This document shows, piece by piece, positions 1 to 8,108 of a stretch of 57,592 nt of DNA (its first letter is position 1; each line of letters begins with the position of its first letter). The stretch is from assembly GCA_002389045.1 (NCBI GenBank), contig DGNS01000010.1:1-57592 (forward strand). The letters are read 5' to 3'. Both the position numbers and the translations under genes were made by a program. Source of the DNA: Thiotrichaceae bacterium UBA4486. Lineage in GTDB: Bacteria; Pseudomonadota; Gammaproteobacteria; Eutrophobiales; Eutrophobiaceae. A model generated the notes under the pieces. That model had not been told where the DNA came from, ran no database searches, and saw only the letters and a program-made list of their open reading frames with translations.

Positions 1-2
1 AG

Positions 3-21
3 GCGCAGGCGGGAATCCAGT
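3..21. repeat. Left arm of a 19-bp inverted repeat flanking a GIY-YIG gene
   Basis: The 19 bases at 3-21 are the exact reverse complement of 369-387. The sequence is of the GCGCAGGCGGGAATCC type, a widespread proteobacterial intergenic repeat. The two arms enclose only the GIY-YIG gene at 25-327. The window begins at base 1, so the full repeat on this side cannot be seen. Confidence 0.8.
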
Positions 22-24
22 CCA

Positions 25-327
25 TTAAATAATCTCATCATACAAATCCCTCCATTCCGGGTTCATACCCTCTATGAGATTGAGTTTCCATACACGATTC
101 CATTTTTTCAGACATTTTTCCCTGTGGATGGCGGATTCCATTGATTCATGCAGTTCATAATAGACCAACCTGCGTACTGCGTATGTATAGCTGAAACCAT
201 GAACCAACTTGTTTTTATGTTCGTAGATTCGCTTCACGAGATCGCTGGTAACACCAATATAAATTGTACCGTTACGCTTACTGGAGAGGATATAAACGGC
301 GGGCTGTTTGCGGGAATTCATGATCAC
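25..327 (-). CDS. Small GIY-YIG nuclease-domain protein
   Basis: This 100-residue protein is essentially one GIY-YIG domain of the UPF0213/YhbQ type. The first motif is VYIL (residues 11-14) and the second is YIG (23-25), followed by TSDLVKRIYEHK, where Arg33 and the helix match the catalytic region. The distal part has HREKCLKKW, where the conserved metal-binding Glu is expected, and ends with the family-typical NPEWRDLYDE. Members cut or nick DNA or are uncharacterised; no substrate can be read here. The start may be Met1 or Met3. The gene is alone and is bracketed by inverted repeats (3-21 and 369-387), like the paralogue at 6009-6302, which sits between a different repeat pair. The domain call is secure; the role is unknown. 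Confidence 0.88.
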   Translation of the reverse strand: MIMNSRKQPAVYILSSKRNGTIYIGVTSDLVKRIYEHKNKLVHGFSYTYAVRRLVYYELHESMESAIHREKCLKKWNRVWKLNLIEGMNPEWRDLYDEII

Positions 328-368
328 GGTCCATGTGACAGAGTGAGTGTTCAGTGAGTATTAATTAT

Positions 369-387
369 ACTGGATTCCCGCCTGCGC
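369..387. repeat. Right arm of the 19-bp inverted repeat
   Basis: This is the exact reverse complement of 3-21. It also forms the beginning of the tandem array that follows, so the array and the GIY-YIG gene share a repeat family. Confidence 0.8.
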
Positions 388-735
388 GGGAATGACGTGA
401 CAGAACCGGATTCCGGCTGTGCGGGATTGATACGGCATAAACGGACTCCGGCTGTGCGGGATTGACGCGACAGAACCGGATTCCGACTTGCGGGAATGAC
501 GCGACTGAACCGGACTCGGCCTGCATGGGAATGATGCGGCTGAACCGAACTCGACATGCGCGGGAATGACGTGGCTGAACCGGACTCGGCCTGCATGGGA
601 ATGACGTGGCTGAACCGGACTCGGCCTGCATGGGAATGATGCGACTGAACCATACTCCGACTTGCGGGAATGACGTGGCTGAACCGGACTCGGTCTGCGC
701 GGGATTGACACGGCAAACATTAACGGTATCAGTCT
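388..735. repeat. Tandem array, ten degenerate copies of a 35-bp unit
   Basis: The motif GGGA(A/T)TGA starts at 388, 423, 458, 492, 527, 562, 597, 632, 666 and 701, a period of 34-35 bp. Each unit carries a GGGAATGACGTGGCTGAACC-like core and a variable linker. Open frames run through the array in several minus-strand registers because the unit lacks stops, but they are repetitive and are not called as genes. The gene-free stretch 328-823 consists of this array plus the palindromes at 744-803. Confidence 0.85.
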
Positions 736-743
736 CGTTATAC

Positions 744-803
744 GGTGTCAGGCTTAAGCCCGACACCTGGCTATGCGTTGGTGTCTGACTTCAGTCAGAC
801 ACC
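744..803. repeat. Two REP-like palindromes
   Basis: There are two 24-bp palindromes. The one at 744-767 (GGTGTCAGGCTTAAGCCCGACACC type) has one mismatch, and the one at 780-803 (GGTGTC-TGACTTCAGTCA-GACACC) is nearly perfect. They lie just downstream of the galU stop. They could act as transcription end points, though no T-run follows. The same family recurs across the window. Confidence 0.8.
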
Positions 804-823
804 GTAATCACCGGCTACAGCAA

Positions 824-1702
824 TCAATTCCAGTTACGGCTGGCCAGGTAATTCGCAAAATCGTCCTTCAACTCCGGGTGCTTGAGTCCGTATTCGACCG
901 TCGCCTGCAGGTAGCCGAGCTTGGAGCCACAGTCGTAGCGCGTGCCTTCGAATTCATAGGCAAACACGTTTTCCACGCCGAGCAGGGTTTCGATGGCATC
1001 GGTCAACTGGATTTCATTGCCGGCGCCGCGCCGGGTGTTTTTAAGAATATCGAATATCGCCGGCGACAACACGTAACGTCCGACCACGGCCAGCGTGGTG
1101 GGCGCGGCTTCAGGTTGCGGTTTTTCGACAATACCGGTGACTTTTTCCAGGCGCTCCGCATGCGGCTCGGAACTCACGATCCCGTACTTGCCGGTTTCCG
1201 ACTTCGGCACGTCCATAACGGCCAGTACACTGCCCAGGTATTCGTTGTAGACGTCCACCATCTGTTTCAGACAGCCGCGCTCACCGTCGTCGATTAAATC
1301 GTCCGCCAGCGAAACCGCAAACGGTTCATTGCCGACCGCGGGAAGTGCGCACAGTACCGCATGACCGAGTCCCAGGGCCACGGGCTGGCGGATATAGATG
1401 CAGTTCACGTGTTCGGGAATGATCGACTGTACGATATCCAGCAAGACCTGCTTGTCCTTTTTCTCCAGTTCCACTTCCAGTTCGTAGGCGGTGTCGAAAT
1501 GATCGGCAATGGCGTTCTTGGTGCGGCCGGTGACGAAGATCATGTCGGTAATACCGGCGGCAATGGCCTCTTCCACCGCGTACTGGATCAGCGGCTTGTC
1601 GACGATGGGCAGCATTTCCTTGGGGCTGGCCTTGGTGGCCGGCAGAAAACGCGTGCCGAGTCCGGCGACGGGAAACACCGCCTTGGTAATTTTCTGGCTC
1701 AT
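824..1702 (-). CDS. galU: UTP--glucose-1-phosphate uridylyltransferase
   Basis: Makes UDP-glucose from UTP and glucose 1-phosphate in the cytoplasm, supplying precursor for Ugd (50330-51634) and for glycosyltransferases. The 292-residue length is normal for bacterial GalU. The nucleotide-binding signature AGLGTRFLPATK lies at residues 13-24, followed by the PKEMLPIVDKP segment and the VEKPQPE motif near residue 190. The ATG overlaps the last four bases of the upstream dehydratase gene (1699-1702), so the two are translationally coupled. It is the last gene of the initiation cassette. Palindromic repeats follow the stop codon. Confidence 0.95.
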   Translation of the reverse strand: MSQKITKAVFPVAGLGTRFLPATKASPKEMLPIVDKPLIQYAVEEAIAAGITDMIFVTGRTKNAIADHFDTAYELEVELEKKDKQVLLDIVQSIIPEHVNCIYIRQPVALGLGHAVLCALPAVGNEPFAVSLADDLIDDGERGCLKQMVDVYNEYLGSVLAVMDVPKSETGKYGIVSSEPHAERLEKVTGIVEKPQPEAAPTTLAVVGRYVLSPAIFDILKNTRRGAGNEIQLTDAIETLLGVENVFAYEFEGTRYDCGSKLGYLQATVEYGLKHPELKDDFANYLASRNWN

Positions 1703-3558
1703 TGTAATCGCTTGGTGATGGGAATGACTTTTTCTTCGGTTGCTGTTTTGACGGGGACGATCTCCCGTGCCAGGGCAGTCAGCCGCGCCTCGTCGAACGA
1801 GTTACAGGCGTCCTCCAGGCGGCGGAACTGGCCGATAAAATGTTTCCAGTCGACTTCGCTGTGACGGGCCAGCAGTATTTTCCGGTGCGAAGTGGTTTGC
1901 TGCTGTTCCACGGAATAAAACAGTTCTTCATACATTTTTTCACCCGGCCTCAGACCGATGTACTCGATGCGAATGTCCTTGCCCGGCACCCGCCCGGAAA
2001 GCCTTATCATCTGTTCGGCCAGATAGTTGATCTTCACCGGCTGCCCCATATCGAGAACGAAAATCTCGCCGCCCTGCCCCATTGCCGAGGCCTGCAGGAT
2101 CAACTGGGTGGCTTCCGGAATGGTCATGAAATAGCGGGTCACCTCGGGATGGGTCACGGTCAGCGGCCCGCCCTCGCGCAACTGTTCGCGAAATAACGGC
2201 ACCACGCTGCCGTCCGAATCCAGTACATTGCCAAAACGAACGGTAATGAATGCGGTGTCATGTTGCGCCGACATGTATTCGCAATACAACTCGGCCAGCC
2301 GCTTGCTGACGCCGAGGTTATTCGCCGGATTGACGGCCTTGTCCGTGGAGATCAACACGAATTTCTCGCAGCCGCCGGCGGCGGCGGCTTCCGCCATGAT
2401 CTTAGTCCCCATGACATTATTGCGAATGGCCTCACGGATCTGCGCTTCCAGTATAGGCACGTGCTTGTAGGCGGCGGCATGAAAAATAATTTCCGGTTGT
2501 AGTTTCTGCAACGTATCGGAGACTTTGTCGCGATCGCAGACATCGCCGAGGATAGCGTGACAGACAATACCCGGCCAGGATCTCTCCAGCATCTGCCTGA
2601 CCCGGTAGAGGTTGAATTCGCTTCTTTCAAAAATGATCAGTTCCCTGGGACCGAGTTGCGCAATCTGTCGGCAGAGTTCCGTGCCGATGGATCCACCACC
2701 GCCGCTGACCATGATGATCCTGTTGCTGATGCCGCGTTGCAATTCCTGCCAGTCGAGTTCCACCTTGTCGCGTCCAAGCAGGTCCTCGATGGAAACATCA
2801 CGCAAATCGGCGAGCGGATTCCGGCTGGATATGCTTTCCGTCAACGCCGGCAAGGTGCGAATGGCAATGCCGGCATCTTCGCAAATGCGCACAATACGCT
2901 GCATCTCCTCGTTGCTGGCGGACGGAATGGCAATGATCGCGATCCTGGCCCCGAAACGTTCAACCATCTCGGCGATGCGTTCAGTGCCTCCCAGCACCCG
3001 GATGCCGTGAATTTCGGATCCTTTCAGCGCCGGATTATCATCGAGTATGCCCACAGGCACGTATTGCCCGGTACGCAGCATTTCCCGGATCAGCATCTCG
3101 CCGCCACGGCCGCCGCCAATCACCAGCACCCGCGTGCCGGTGGAAATGGTATTCAGATTCAGCGAATGATCTTTCCACAGCCGGTAGCCCAGCCTCGGCC
3201 CGCCGAGCAGAAAAATCAGGAACATCGGGTAGAGAATGAAGATGGAACGTGGCACACCCTCAAGTCGAAACAGGATAAACAGCGTCAGTGAAATGGCCAG
3301 GGAGCCGATCAGCGCCGCGCGAAAGATGTTCCACAGATCCGGCAGGCTGGCGAAACGCCAGATGCCCTTGTAAAGATGAAAGCGCCAGAAAATCAGCGCC
3401 TGCACGAATACGGCCGGCACCAGGGTATAGACACTCAGTTGCCAGTCCGGATAAGGGAAACTGAAATTGAACCGCGCCAGCCAGGCCAGTTCCCAGGCCA
3501 GCATGGCCACCACCAGATCGTGGAGGATGACCGAGGATTTTTTGGACAGTTTCAACAT
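1699..3558 (-). CDS. Membrane-bound UDP-sugar 4,6-dehydratase, WbpM/CapD/FlaA1-like
   Basis: At 619 residues this is a long WbpM-type enzyme. Four hydrophobic helices lie at about residues 8-120, then a degenerate Rossmann domain beginning VLVIGGGRGGE near 150, then the catalytic SDR domain with a GGGGSIG glycine motif near 290. The catalytic region contains HAAAYKHVP and STDKAVNP...GVSKRLAE, as in WbpM. Family members convert UDP-GlcNAc to the 4-keto-6-deoxy intermediate at the inner membrane. The order epimerase/reductase, MraY-like transferase, WbpM-like enzyme matches wbpV-wbpL-wbpM of Pseudomonas aeruginosa. From that context the likely product is a QuiNAc- or FucNAc-type sugar. The substrate is inferred. 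Confidence 0.92.
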   Translation of the reverse strand: MLKLSKKSSVILHDLVVAMLAWELAWLARFNFSFPYPDWQLSVYTLVPAVFVQALIFWRFHLYKGIWRFASLPDLWNIFRAALIGSLAISLTLFILFRLEGVPRSIFILYPMFLIFLLGGPRLGYRLWKDHSLNLNTISTGTRVLVIGGGRGGEMLIREMLRTGQYVPVGILDDNPALKGSEIHGIRVLGGTERIAEMVERFGARIAIIAIPSASNEEMQRIVRICEDAGIAIRTLPALTESISSRNPLADLRDVSIEDLLGRDKVELDWQELQRGISNRIIMVSGGGGSIGTELCRQIAQLGPRELIIFERSEFNLYRVRQMLERSWPGIVCHAILGDVCDRDKVSDTLQKLQPEIIFHAAAYKHVPILEAQIREAIRNNVMGTKIMAEAAAAGGCEKFVLISTDKAVNPANNLGVSKRLAELYCEYMSAQHDTAFITVRFGNVLDSDGSVVPLFREQLREGGPLTVTHPEVTRYFMTIPEATQLILQASAMGQGGEIFVLDMGQPVKINYLAEQMIRLSGRVPGKDIRIEYIGLRPGEKMYEELFYSVEQQQTTSHRKILLARHSEVDWKHFIGQFRRLEDACNSFDEARLTALAREIVPVKTATEEKVIPITKRLQ

Positions 3559-3559
3559 A

Positions 3560-4585
3560 TCAATACAGAGTCATTCGAATACTGCGTGACTGCACCCGCC
3601 ACCAGACCAGCGCCAGGGCAATATAGGTCATAAGACAAATATAAATCGCTGCATTGGCAGAGCCATGGGCAAGATACGCCAGTGGCCAGAGTGCGCATAC
3701 ATTGATCAACAGCACCCCCATCGTTACCCGGCGATGAGTATATCCCATCTGCACCAGCTTTTGGTATGCGTGCGTGCGATGCGCCGAGTACCACGGCTCG
3801 CCGCGCAGGATCCGTAATATCAGGGTGTAGGTTGCATCGGCAATAAAAACCGACAACAGGATCAACCAGACGTAGACCGAAGGACCGCCGCTGTTATGAC
3901 TCCACACGGCCAGCGTCGCAAAGACCAGGCCCAGCGGACAACTGCCGACATCGCCCATGAAAATCCGCGCCGGGGGCCAGTTCCAGACCAGGTATGCCGA
4001 ACTGGCGGCCACCAGGACCAGGCATAACACCGCGGCAGCGATCATTCCTGCCTGCCAGAAGAGGATGCCGGCAAACAGGCCGGTAGAAACGGCCTCGATT
4101 GCGGCAATGCCGTCAATCCCGTCCATGAAATTATACAGGTTGATCAACCAGACGATGCCGAGCACGGCGAGCACAATGCCGATGACGCCGAGGTCTGCCC
4201 GGTATCCGCCGATGTTGAGAGCCGTGAAGCCGCCAATGCCGTAGACGATCCAGAACGCGGATAAAAAATAAATCAGCGCGCGTAACGGCGTGCGGATGTG
4301 CTGATGATCATCGAACCAGCCAGTCAGGGTTATGACCAGCAGCGCCGGCAGTATGGTCAGCGAAAAATCCTCATCAAGATGACCGAGCTGCCATAACACG
4401 ACGACGGCAACGAGCGTGCAGACGGAAATCGCGAGCCCGCCTCCGGTGGGCGTCGGCTCCGTGTGTGAGCTGCGTTCATTGGGGGTAGCGAGCAGGGAAT
4501 ACTGGTGGGAATAGCGGAAAACGAGCCAGACCACGGCATTGGCGGCCGCGAATACAACGAGAAAGAGTATACCGAGTGACAACAT
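3560..4585 (-). CDS. Undecaprenyl-phosphate sugar-1-phosphate transferase, MraY/WecA family (WbpL-like)
   Basis: This polytopic membrane protein (341 residues from the ATG at 4585) should transfer a HexNAc-1-phosphate to undecaprenyl phosphate and so begin the O-chain. Family marks are PTPTGGGLA near the start, GWFDD, NLYNFMDGIDGIAA with its Mg-binding Asp residues, FMGDVGS, and the late HRTHAYQ. About ten hydrophobic segments are visible. A TTG at 4606 would add seven residues; I prefer the ATG because it starts just before the first hydrophobic helix, but neither start has a strong ribosome binding site. It is separated by one base from the WbpM-like gene. Confidence 0.93.
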   Translation of the reverse strand: MLSLGILFLVVFAAANAVVWLVFRYSHQYSLLATPNERSSHTEPTPTGGGLAISVCTLVAVVVLWQLGHLDEDFSLTILPALLVITLTGWFDDHQHIRTPLRALIYFLSAFWIVYGIGGFTALNIGGYRADLGVIGIVLAVLGIVWLINLYNFMDGIDGIAAIEAVSTGLFAGILFWQAGMIAAAVLCLVLVAASSAYLVWNWPPARIFMGDVGSCPLGLVFATLAVWSHNSGGPSVYVWLILLSVFIADATYTLILRILRGEPWYSAHRTHAYQKLVQMGYTHRRVTMGVLLINVCALWPLAYLAHGSANAAIYICLMTYIALALVWWRVQSRSIRMTLY

Positions 4586-4749
4586 GGCAAAACCGGGTTC
4601 GGTCAAAACCTGAATAATACGTGTATTTTCAGATCCTGTCCGGCAAGCCGTTGCGGGTTGTGCGGAAGGTATATTCTGCCGGCATCAATCGCCGGCCGTT
4701 GCCGTATGGGTTCGGAATGACAAGAACTCACCATGATTCCTCACGGAGT

Positions 4750-5712
4750 TTACCCTGAGGCCTTTGCCGAATGGGTATTGTTGTACCAGTCCACCGTTTC
4801 TGCGATGGCTTGTGAAAAATCATAACGCGGTGACCAGTCGAATGTCTCCCTGAAGCGGCGGCTGTCAATCACCAGCGAACCGGCCAGTCGCTGGTAAATC
4901 CCCGCCCTGCCCGCCAGCGTCGCCAGGCCTTTGAGCATGATGACGGGAAACGGCCACAAGCGCGGCGCTACCTGCATGTGTTTGCCGATTTCACGGATCA
5001 GATCCGGCGTTGATGCATCATGGTCGGCGACAACAAAGCTGTCGTGAAGAGTCCTGTCAGACTCGACACAGGTGACAATCATGTCGCAGAGGTTTTTCAC
5101 ATAAAGCAGGCTGCGCCGGTTCGTGATCGACGCCAGCGGCAGGACGGTGCGACCTTGCACGGCATCAAGCAGCTTCAGAAAATTGGCGCGAACACCGGGA
5201 CCGTAGACCAGTGGCGGGCGTAGTACAACGAACTCCATGCCGCAGTCGTTGCAGAATGTCTGCACCAGTTGTTCAGCCTTGCGTTTGGATTTGCCATAGA
5301 CATCGCACGGACCCGGCACCGTGTTTTCATTGTAAATTTCCTCGCCGCTGATACTGCCTTCACCCAGCGCCTTGATGGAACTCAGATAGATAAACCGTTT
5401 GACACCGGAAGCCTTGCACGCGTCGAGCAGTCTGCGCGTGCCTTCCAGGTTGAGTTGCCAGTAACCGGCTGCATCGCCTTCACGCTCCGAGCGATGTGCC
5501 AGTGCGGCAAGATGCACCACGGTGTCAATACCCTCGACCATGGACGGCAGATCTGCATCCGGGTTGGTCAGATCGGCGACAAACCACTCTACATCATCGG
5601 CTGCATGGTTATTGGAGAGTGAACTCGCCCGCACCTGGTGATTGCGCGCCAGCAGTTCCGGCAGAAGATGAGTGCCGACAAAACCGCTGCCGCCGGTAAC
5701 GAGGATGTTCAT
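4750..5712 (-). CDS. NAD-dependent sugar-nucleotide epimerase/reductase (WbpV-like)
   Basis: This is an extended SDR enzyme of 320 residues. The glycine motif TGGSGFVG is at residues 6-13, the catalytic Tyr139-x3-Lys143 is in YGKSK, and the segment VLRPPLVYGPGV is typical of the UDP-4-keto-6-deoxy-HexNAc reductase group (WbpV, WreQ). With the WbpM-like dehydratase downstream it would complete a UDP-6-deoxy-HexNAc for the WbpL-like transferase. The assignment as 4-reductase rather than 4-epimerase rests on context. It is the first gene of the cassette; 164 bases separate it from the transferase ATG. Confidence 0.88.
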   Translation of the reverse strand: MNILVTGGSGFVGTHLLPELLARNHQVRASSLSNNHAADDVEWFVADLTNPDADLPSMVEGIDTVVHLAALAHRSEREGDAAGYWQLNLEGTRRLLDACKASGVKRFIYLSSIKALGEGSISGEEIYNENTVPGPCDVYGKSKRKAEQLVQTFCNDCGMEFVVLRPPLVYGPGVRANFLKLLDAVQGRTVLPLASITNRRSLLYVKNLCDMIVTCVESDRTLHDSFVVADHDASTPDLIREIGKHMQVAPRLWPFPVIMLKGLATLAGRAGIYQRLAGSLVIDSRRFRETFDWSPRYDFSQAIAETVDWYNNTHSAKASG

Positions 5713-5777
5713 TTGATTAACTGGATTGCAACATTGTCATCTTGACCAACAGGTGACTTCCTGCTGAAGCCAGGATT

Positions 5778-5803
5778 TGTCATTTCGACCAACGGTAGAA
5801 ATC
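5778..5803. repeat. 26-bp intergenic repeat, plus orientation, one mismatch
   Basis: This is a copy of TGTCATTTCGACCAACGGGA(GAAATC) with one substitution (GGT for GGG). Stretch 5713-6008 has no gene. It holds this copy, the perfect copy at 5956-5981, and a related unit with CTCAGGCTAAACTCCGGGA at about 5886-5945. Confidence 0.8.
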
Positions 5804-5955
5804 TTTTTTTTCACAGTGCTTAATCACAAGATTCCTCACAAGTTCCCTCGCTACGCTTCGGGACAAGGTTCGGAATGACAAGAACCCGTCATCCCGACTT
5901 CGTTCAGGCAAGCCTCAGGCTAAACTCCGGGAAAAATCCCACTGTAGCCACGATG

Positions 5956-5981
5956 TGTCATTTCGACCAACGGGAGAAATC
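5956..5981. repeat. 26-bp repeat, left arm around the second GIY-YIG gene
   Basis: This copy is identical to 11685-11710 and is the exact reverse complement of 6337-6362 and 45321-45346. With 6337-6362 it encloses only the GIY-YIG gene at 6009-6302. Confidence 0.88.
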
Positions 5982-6008
5982 CTTGTCTCGACCGGAGGGA
6001 GAGATCTT

Positions 6009-6302
6009 TCACCAGTCATCGCTCAGGTCTTTCCATTCAGGATTCATACTCTGAACCAGTTTATTCTTCTTTTCCCTGCGCCATCTCTTGATTTCCTTTT
6101 CACGGGAAATTGCCGCATAAACATCGTTGGTTTCTTCAAAATAAACCAGTTTGTTAACGTTGTATCGTTTTGTGAATCCCTCGACCAGTTTGTGTTTATG
6201 CTCATGGATCCTTCTGAGCAAATCATTTGTAACACCTGTATACAATACCCTGTTATTCCAGTTCGCAAGTAGATAGACATAGTATTTCCGTTCCCTGGAC
6301 AT
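6009..6302 (-). CDS. Small GIY-YIG nuclease-domain protein (second copy)
   Basis: This 97-residue single-domain protein is related to 25-327 but clearly divergent. The motifs YVYLL (residues 8-12) and LYTGVTNDLLRRIHEHK (20-36) form the GIY-YIG core with Arg30 in the catalytic helix. SREKEIKRWRR and NPEWKDL are the family-typical distal motifs. In the second motif the usual YIG reads YTG, a tolerated variant. It is flanked at 5956-5981 and 6337-6362 by 26-bp perfect inverted repeats of a family unrelated to that around the first copy. Function unknown; a role in repair or in moving the repeats is only inference. Confidence 0.87.
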   Translation of the reverse strand: MSRERKYYVYLLANWNNRVLYTGVTNDLLRRIHEHKHKLVEGFTKRYNVNKLVYFEETNDVYAAISREKEIKRWRREKKNKLVQSMNPEWKDLSDDW

Positions 6303-6336
6303 GTATTCTCTCCATTAACCTGACAATACAAAACAA

Positions 6337-6362
6337 GATTTCTCCCGTTGGTCGAAATGACA
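6337..6362. repeat. 26-bp repeat, right arm around the second GIY-YIG gene
   Basis: Exact reverse complement of 5956-5981, lying 35 bases upstream of the GIY-YIG start codon. Confidence 0.88.
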
Positions 6363-6366
6363 GGTT

Positions 6367-6458
6367 TTTGTCATCCCGGACCCATTCGACAATGGCCTCA
6401 GGGTAAACTCCGGGAGAAATCTTTGTCGTTCCACGGTGTCAGGCTTTAGCCAGACACC
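6367..6458. repeat. Composite repeat with terminal REP-like palindrome
   Basis: Bases 6367-6424 resemble the unit at 5886-5945 (GTCATCCCGGA...CTCAGGGTAAACTCCGGGA) and also the inverted one at 45410-45450. Bases 6435-6458 form the 24-bp palindrome GGTGTCAGGCTTTAGCCAGACACC just after the manC stop codon. Confidence 0.75.
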
Positions 6459-6463
6459 TCCAT

Positions 6464-7918
6464 TCATTTTTTCTCTTCCACCCGCCCGAAGTCATCATCA
6501 AAACGCACAATATCGTCTTCACCCAGATAGCTGCCGGATTGCACCTCGATGACTTCCAGCAGTTCATTCCCGGTATTTTCCAGCCGGTGTTTCTCGCCCA
6601 GCGGGATAAAAGTCGATTCATTCTGATTCAATTTATAAACTTCCTCGCCGCGCGTCACCGTGGCCACGCCGCTGACGACCACCCAGTGTTCGGCACGATG
6701 ATGATGCATCTGCAGCGAGAGCTTCTTGCCGGGCTTGACCGTAAGACGCTTGACCTGGAAATTATCCCCGGCATCCAGTGACTCGTAACTGCCCCACGGA
6801 CGATACACCTTGCGATGCGTCAGCCGTTCCTCGCGTTCTTTTTCCTGCAGATCGTCAACCACCTTTTTTACGTCCTGCGCCTTGTTGCGGTTGCCCACCA
6901 GCACGGCATCGGCGGTCTCGATCACCAGCACATCATCCAGGCCGACCGTAGTAACCAGTTTATGCTCGGCAAAAATGATAGAATTGCGTGTGTCCCTGGC
7001 AATGACATCGCCCCGCGTGACATTATCATCCCCGTTCTTTTGTCCGATCTCCCAGACCGCCGACCAGGAACCGATGTCCGACCAGCCGGCGTCCAGTTCC
7101 ACCAGCGCGGCCCTGTATTCCTCCGATTTCGGGGCATTCTCCATCACCGCATAATCGATGGAATTATCGGGGCATTGTTCAAAAGCCGCCTTGTCAACGC
7201 GGAAGAACACACCGTCTGCCGCGCCGCCGTCCACGGCCAGCTTGCACTGTTTATAGATCTCCGGTTCGTATTTGCGGATCGCGTCCAGCCAGACCGAAGC
7301 GCGCATCATGAAGATGCCGCTGTTCCAGTAATAACGTCCCGATTCAAGATATTTCACGGCGGTTTGTAGATCGGGTTTTTCTACAAACTCCTCGATTTCA
7401 GCGGCTTCATCGTACTCCTCCAGGGGTTCCCTGCCCGTCCTGATGTAACCGTAACCGGTTTCCGGCTGGGTGGGCCGGATTCCGAAGGTCACCAGAAAAT
7501 TTTCACAGGCCAGCCGGTATCCGGCCTTGATGCAGTCCTGGAGCATGACCGTGTCCCTGATCACGTGATCGGCCGGCATCATGAGCAGAATATCGTTTGC
7601 CACCGCCTTCAGCGCCGCAACCGTCAGCGCGGGTGCGGTATTGCGCCCTACGGGTTCAAGTATGATATCGCCCGGGGACTGATGAACGTCTTGTGCATGT
7701 TCGGCCACCAGGAAGCGGTGTTCCTCGTTACAGATAATGGTTGCGGGAGAGACCTCAATATCTGAATTCATCCCATCCATTCGCAACAGGGTTTTCTGTA
7801 ACATGGATTTATCGCCATCCAGCGAGAGAAACTGCTTGGGATAATAACGCCGGGATAACGGCCACAGTCGCGTACCGCCGCCACCGGCCAGGATTACTGG
7901 ACATAATTTTGCCGTCAT
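6464..7918 (-). CDS. manC: Mannose-1-phosphate guanylyltransferase / mannose-6-phosphate isomerase
   Basis: This bifunctional type II enzyme of 484 residues makes GDP-mannose. The N-terminal nucleotidyltransferase carries ILAGGGGTRLWPLSRR (about residues 9-24) and the YPKQFL motif. The C-terminal cupin (about 360-475) has RPWGSYESL, the metal-binding QMHHHRAEHW and IPLGEKHRLEN. The ATG is preceded by AGGAG at nine-base spacing. No phosphomannomutase and no clear GDP-mannose 4,6-dehydratase are in the window, so mannose itself or a product made elsewhere is expected. Isolated by about 190 bases from its upstream neighbour. Confidence 0.95.
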   Translation of the reverse strand: MTAKLCPVILAGGGGTRLWPLSRRYYPKQFLSLDGDKSMLQKTLLRMDGMNSDIEVSPATIICNEEHRFLVAEHAQDVHQSPGDIILEPVGRNTAPALTVAALKAVANDILLMMPADHVIRDTVMLQDCIKAGYRLACENFLVTFGIRPTQPETGYGYIRTGREPLEEYDEAAEIEEFVEKPDLQTAVKYLESGRYYWNSGIFMMRASVWLDAIRKYEPEIYKQCKLAVDGGAADGVFFRVDKAAFEQCPDNSIDYAVMENAPKSEEYRAALVELDAGWSDIGSWSAVWEIGQKNGDDNVTRGDVIARDTRNSIIFAEHKLVTTVGLDDVLVIETADAVLVGNRNKAQDVKKVVDDLQEKEREERLTHRKVYRPWGSYESLDAGDNFQVKRLTVKPGKKLSLQMHHHRAEHWVVVSGVATVTRGEEVYKLNQNESTFIPLGEKHRLENTGNELLEVIEVQSGSYLGEDDIVRFDDDFGRVEEKK

Positions 7919-7941
7919 TTATGCAATCTCCTGAGTTACCG

Positions 7942-7963
7942 GGGACAGACTTGAGCCTGTCCC
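7942..7963. repeat. Small inverted repeat upstream of manC
   Basis: The arms GGGACAG and CTGTCCC are separated by eight bases, 24 bases upstream of the manC ATG. This may be an operator or a degenerate copy of the REP-like family. The remainder of 7919-8108 shows nothing else I can support. Confidence 0.4.
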
Positions 7964-8108
7964 ATAATTGAATTTGTTATTTCGAGATTCCTTATGTCCG
8001 TACAAGATGACAAGCTCCCGTTCATTTCGACAGTAGGGAAAAATCTTATCATTAATTATTTGCAGAAATATCGCGAAGTTTTACAGGATCTTCAGATCGA
8101 TCAGTTTT

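Noticed and set aside
351..766. Three long overlapping minus-strand frames encoding Ser/Arg/Pro-rich repeats
   Set aside because: They are translations of the 35-bp tandem array, present in several frames and periodic with the DNA unit, so they are not genes.
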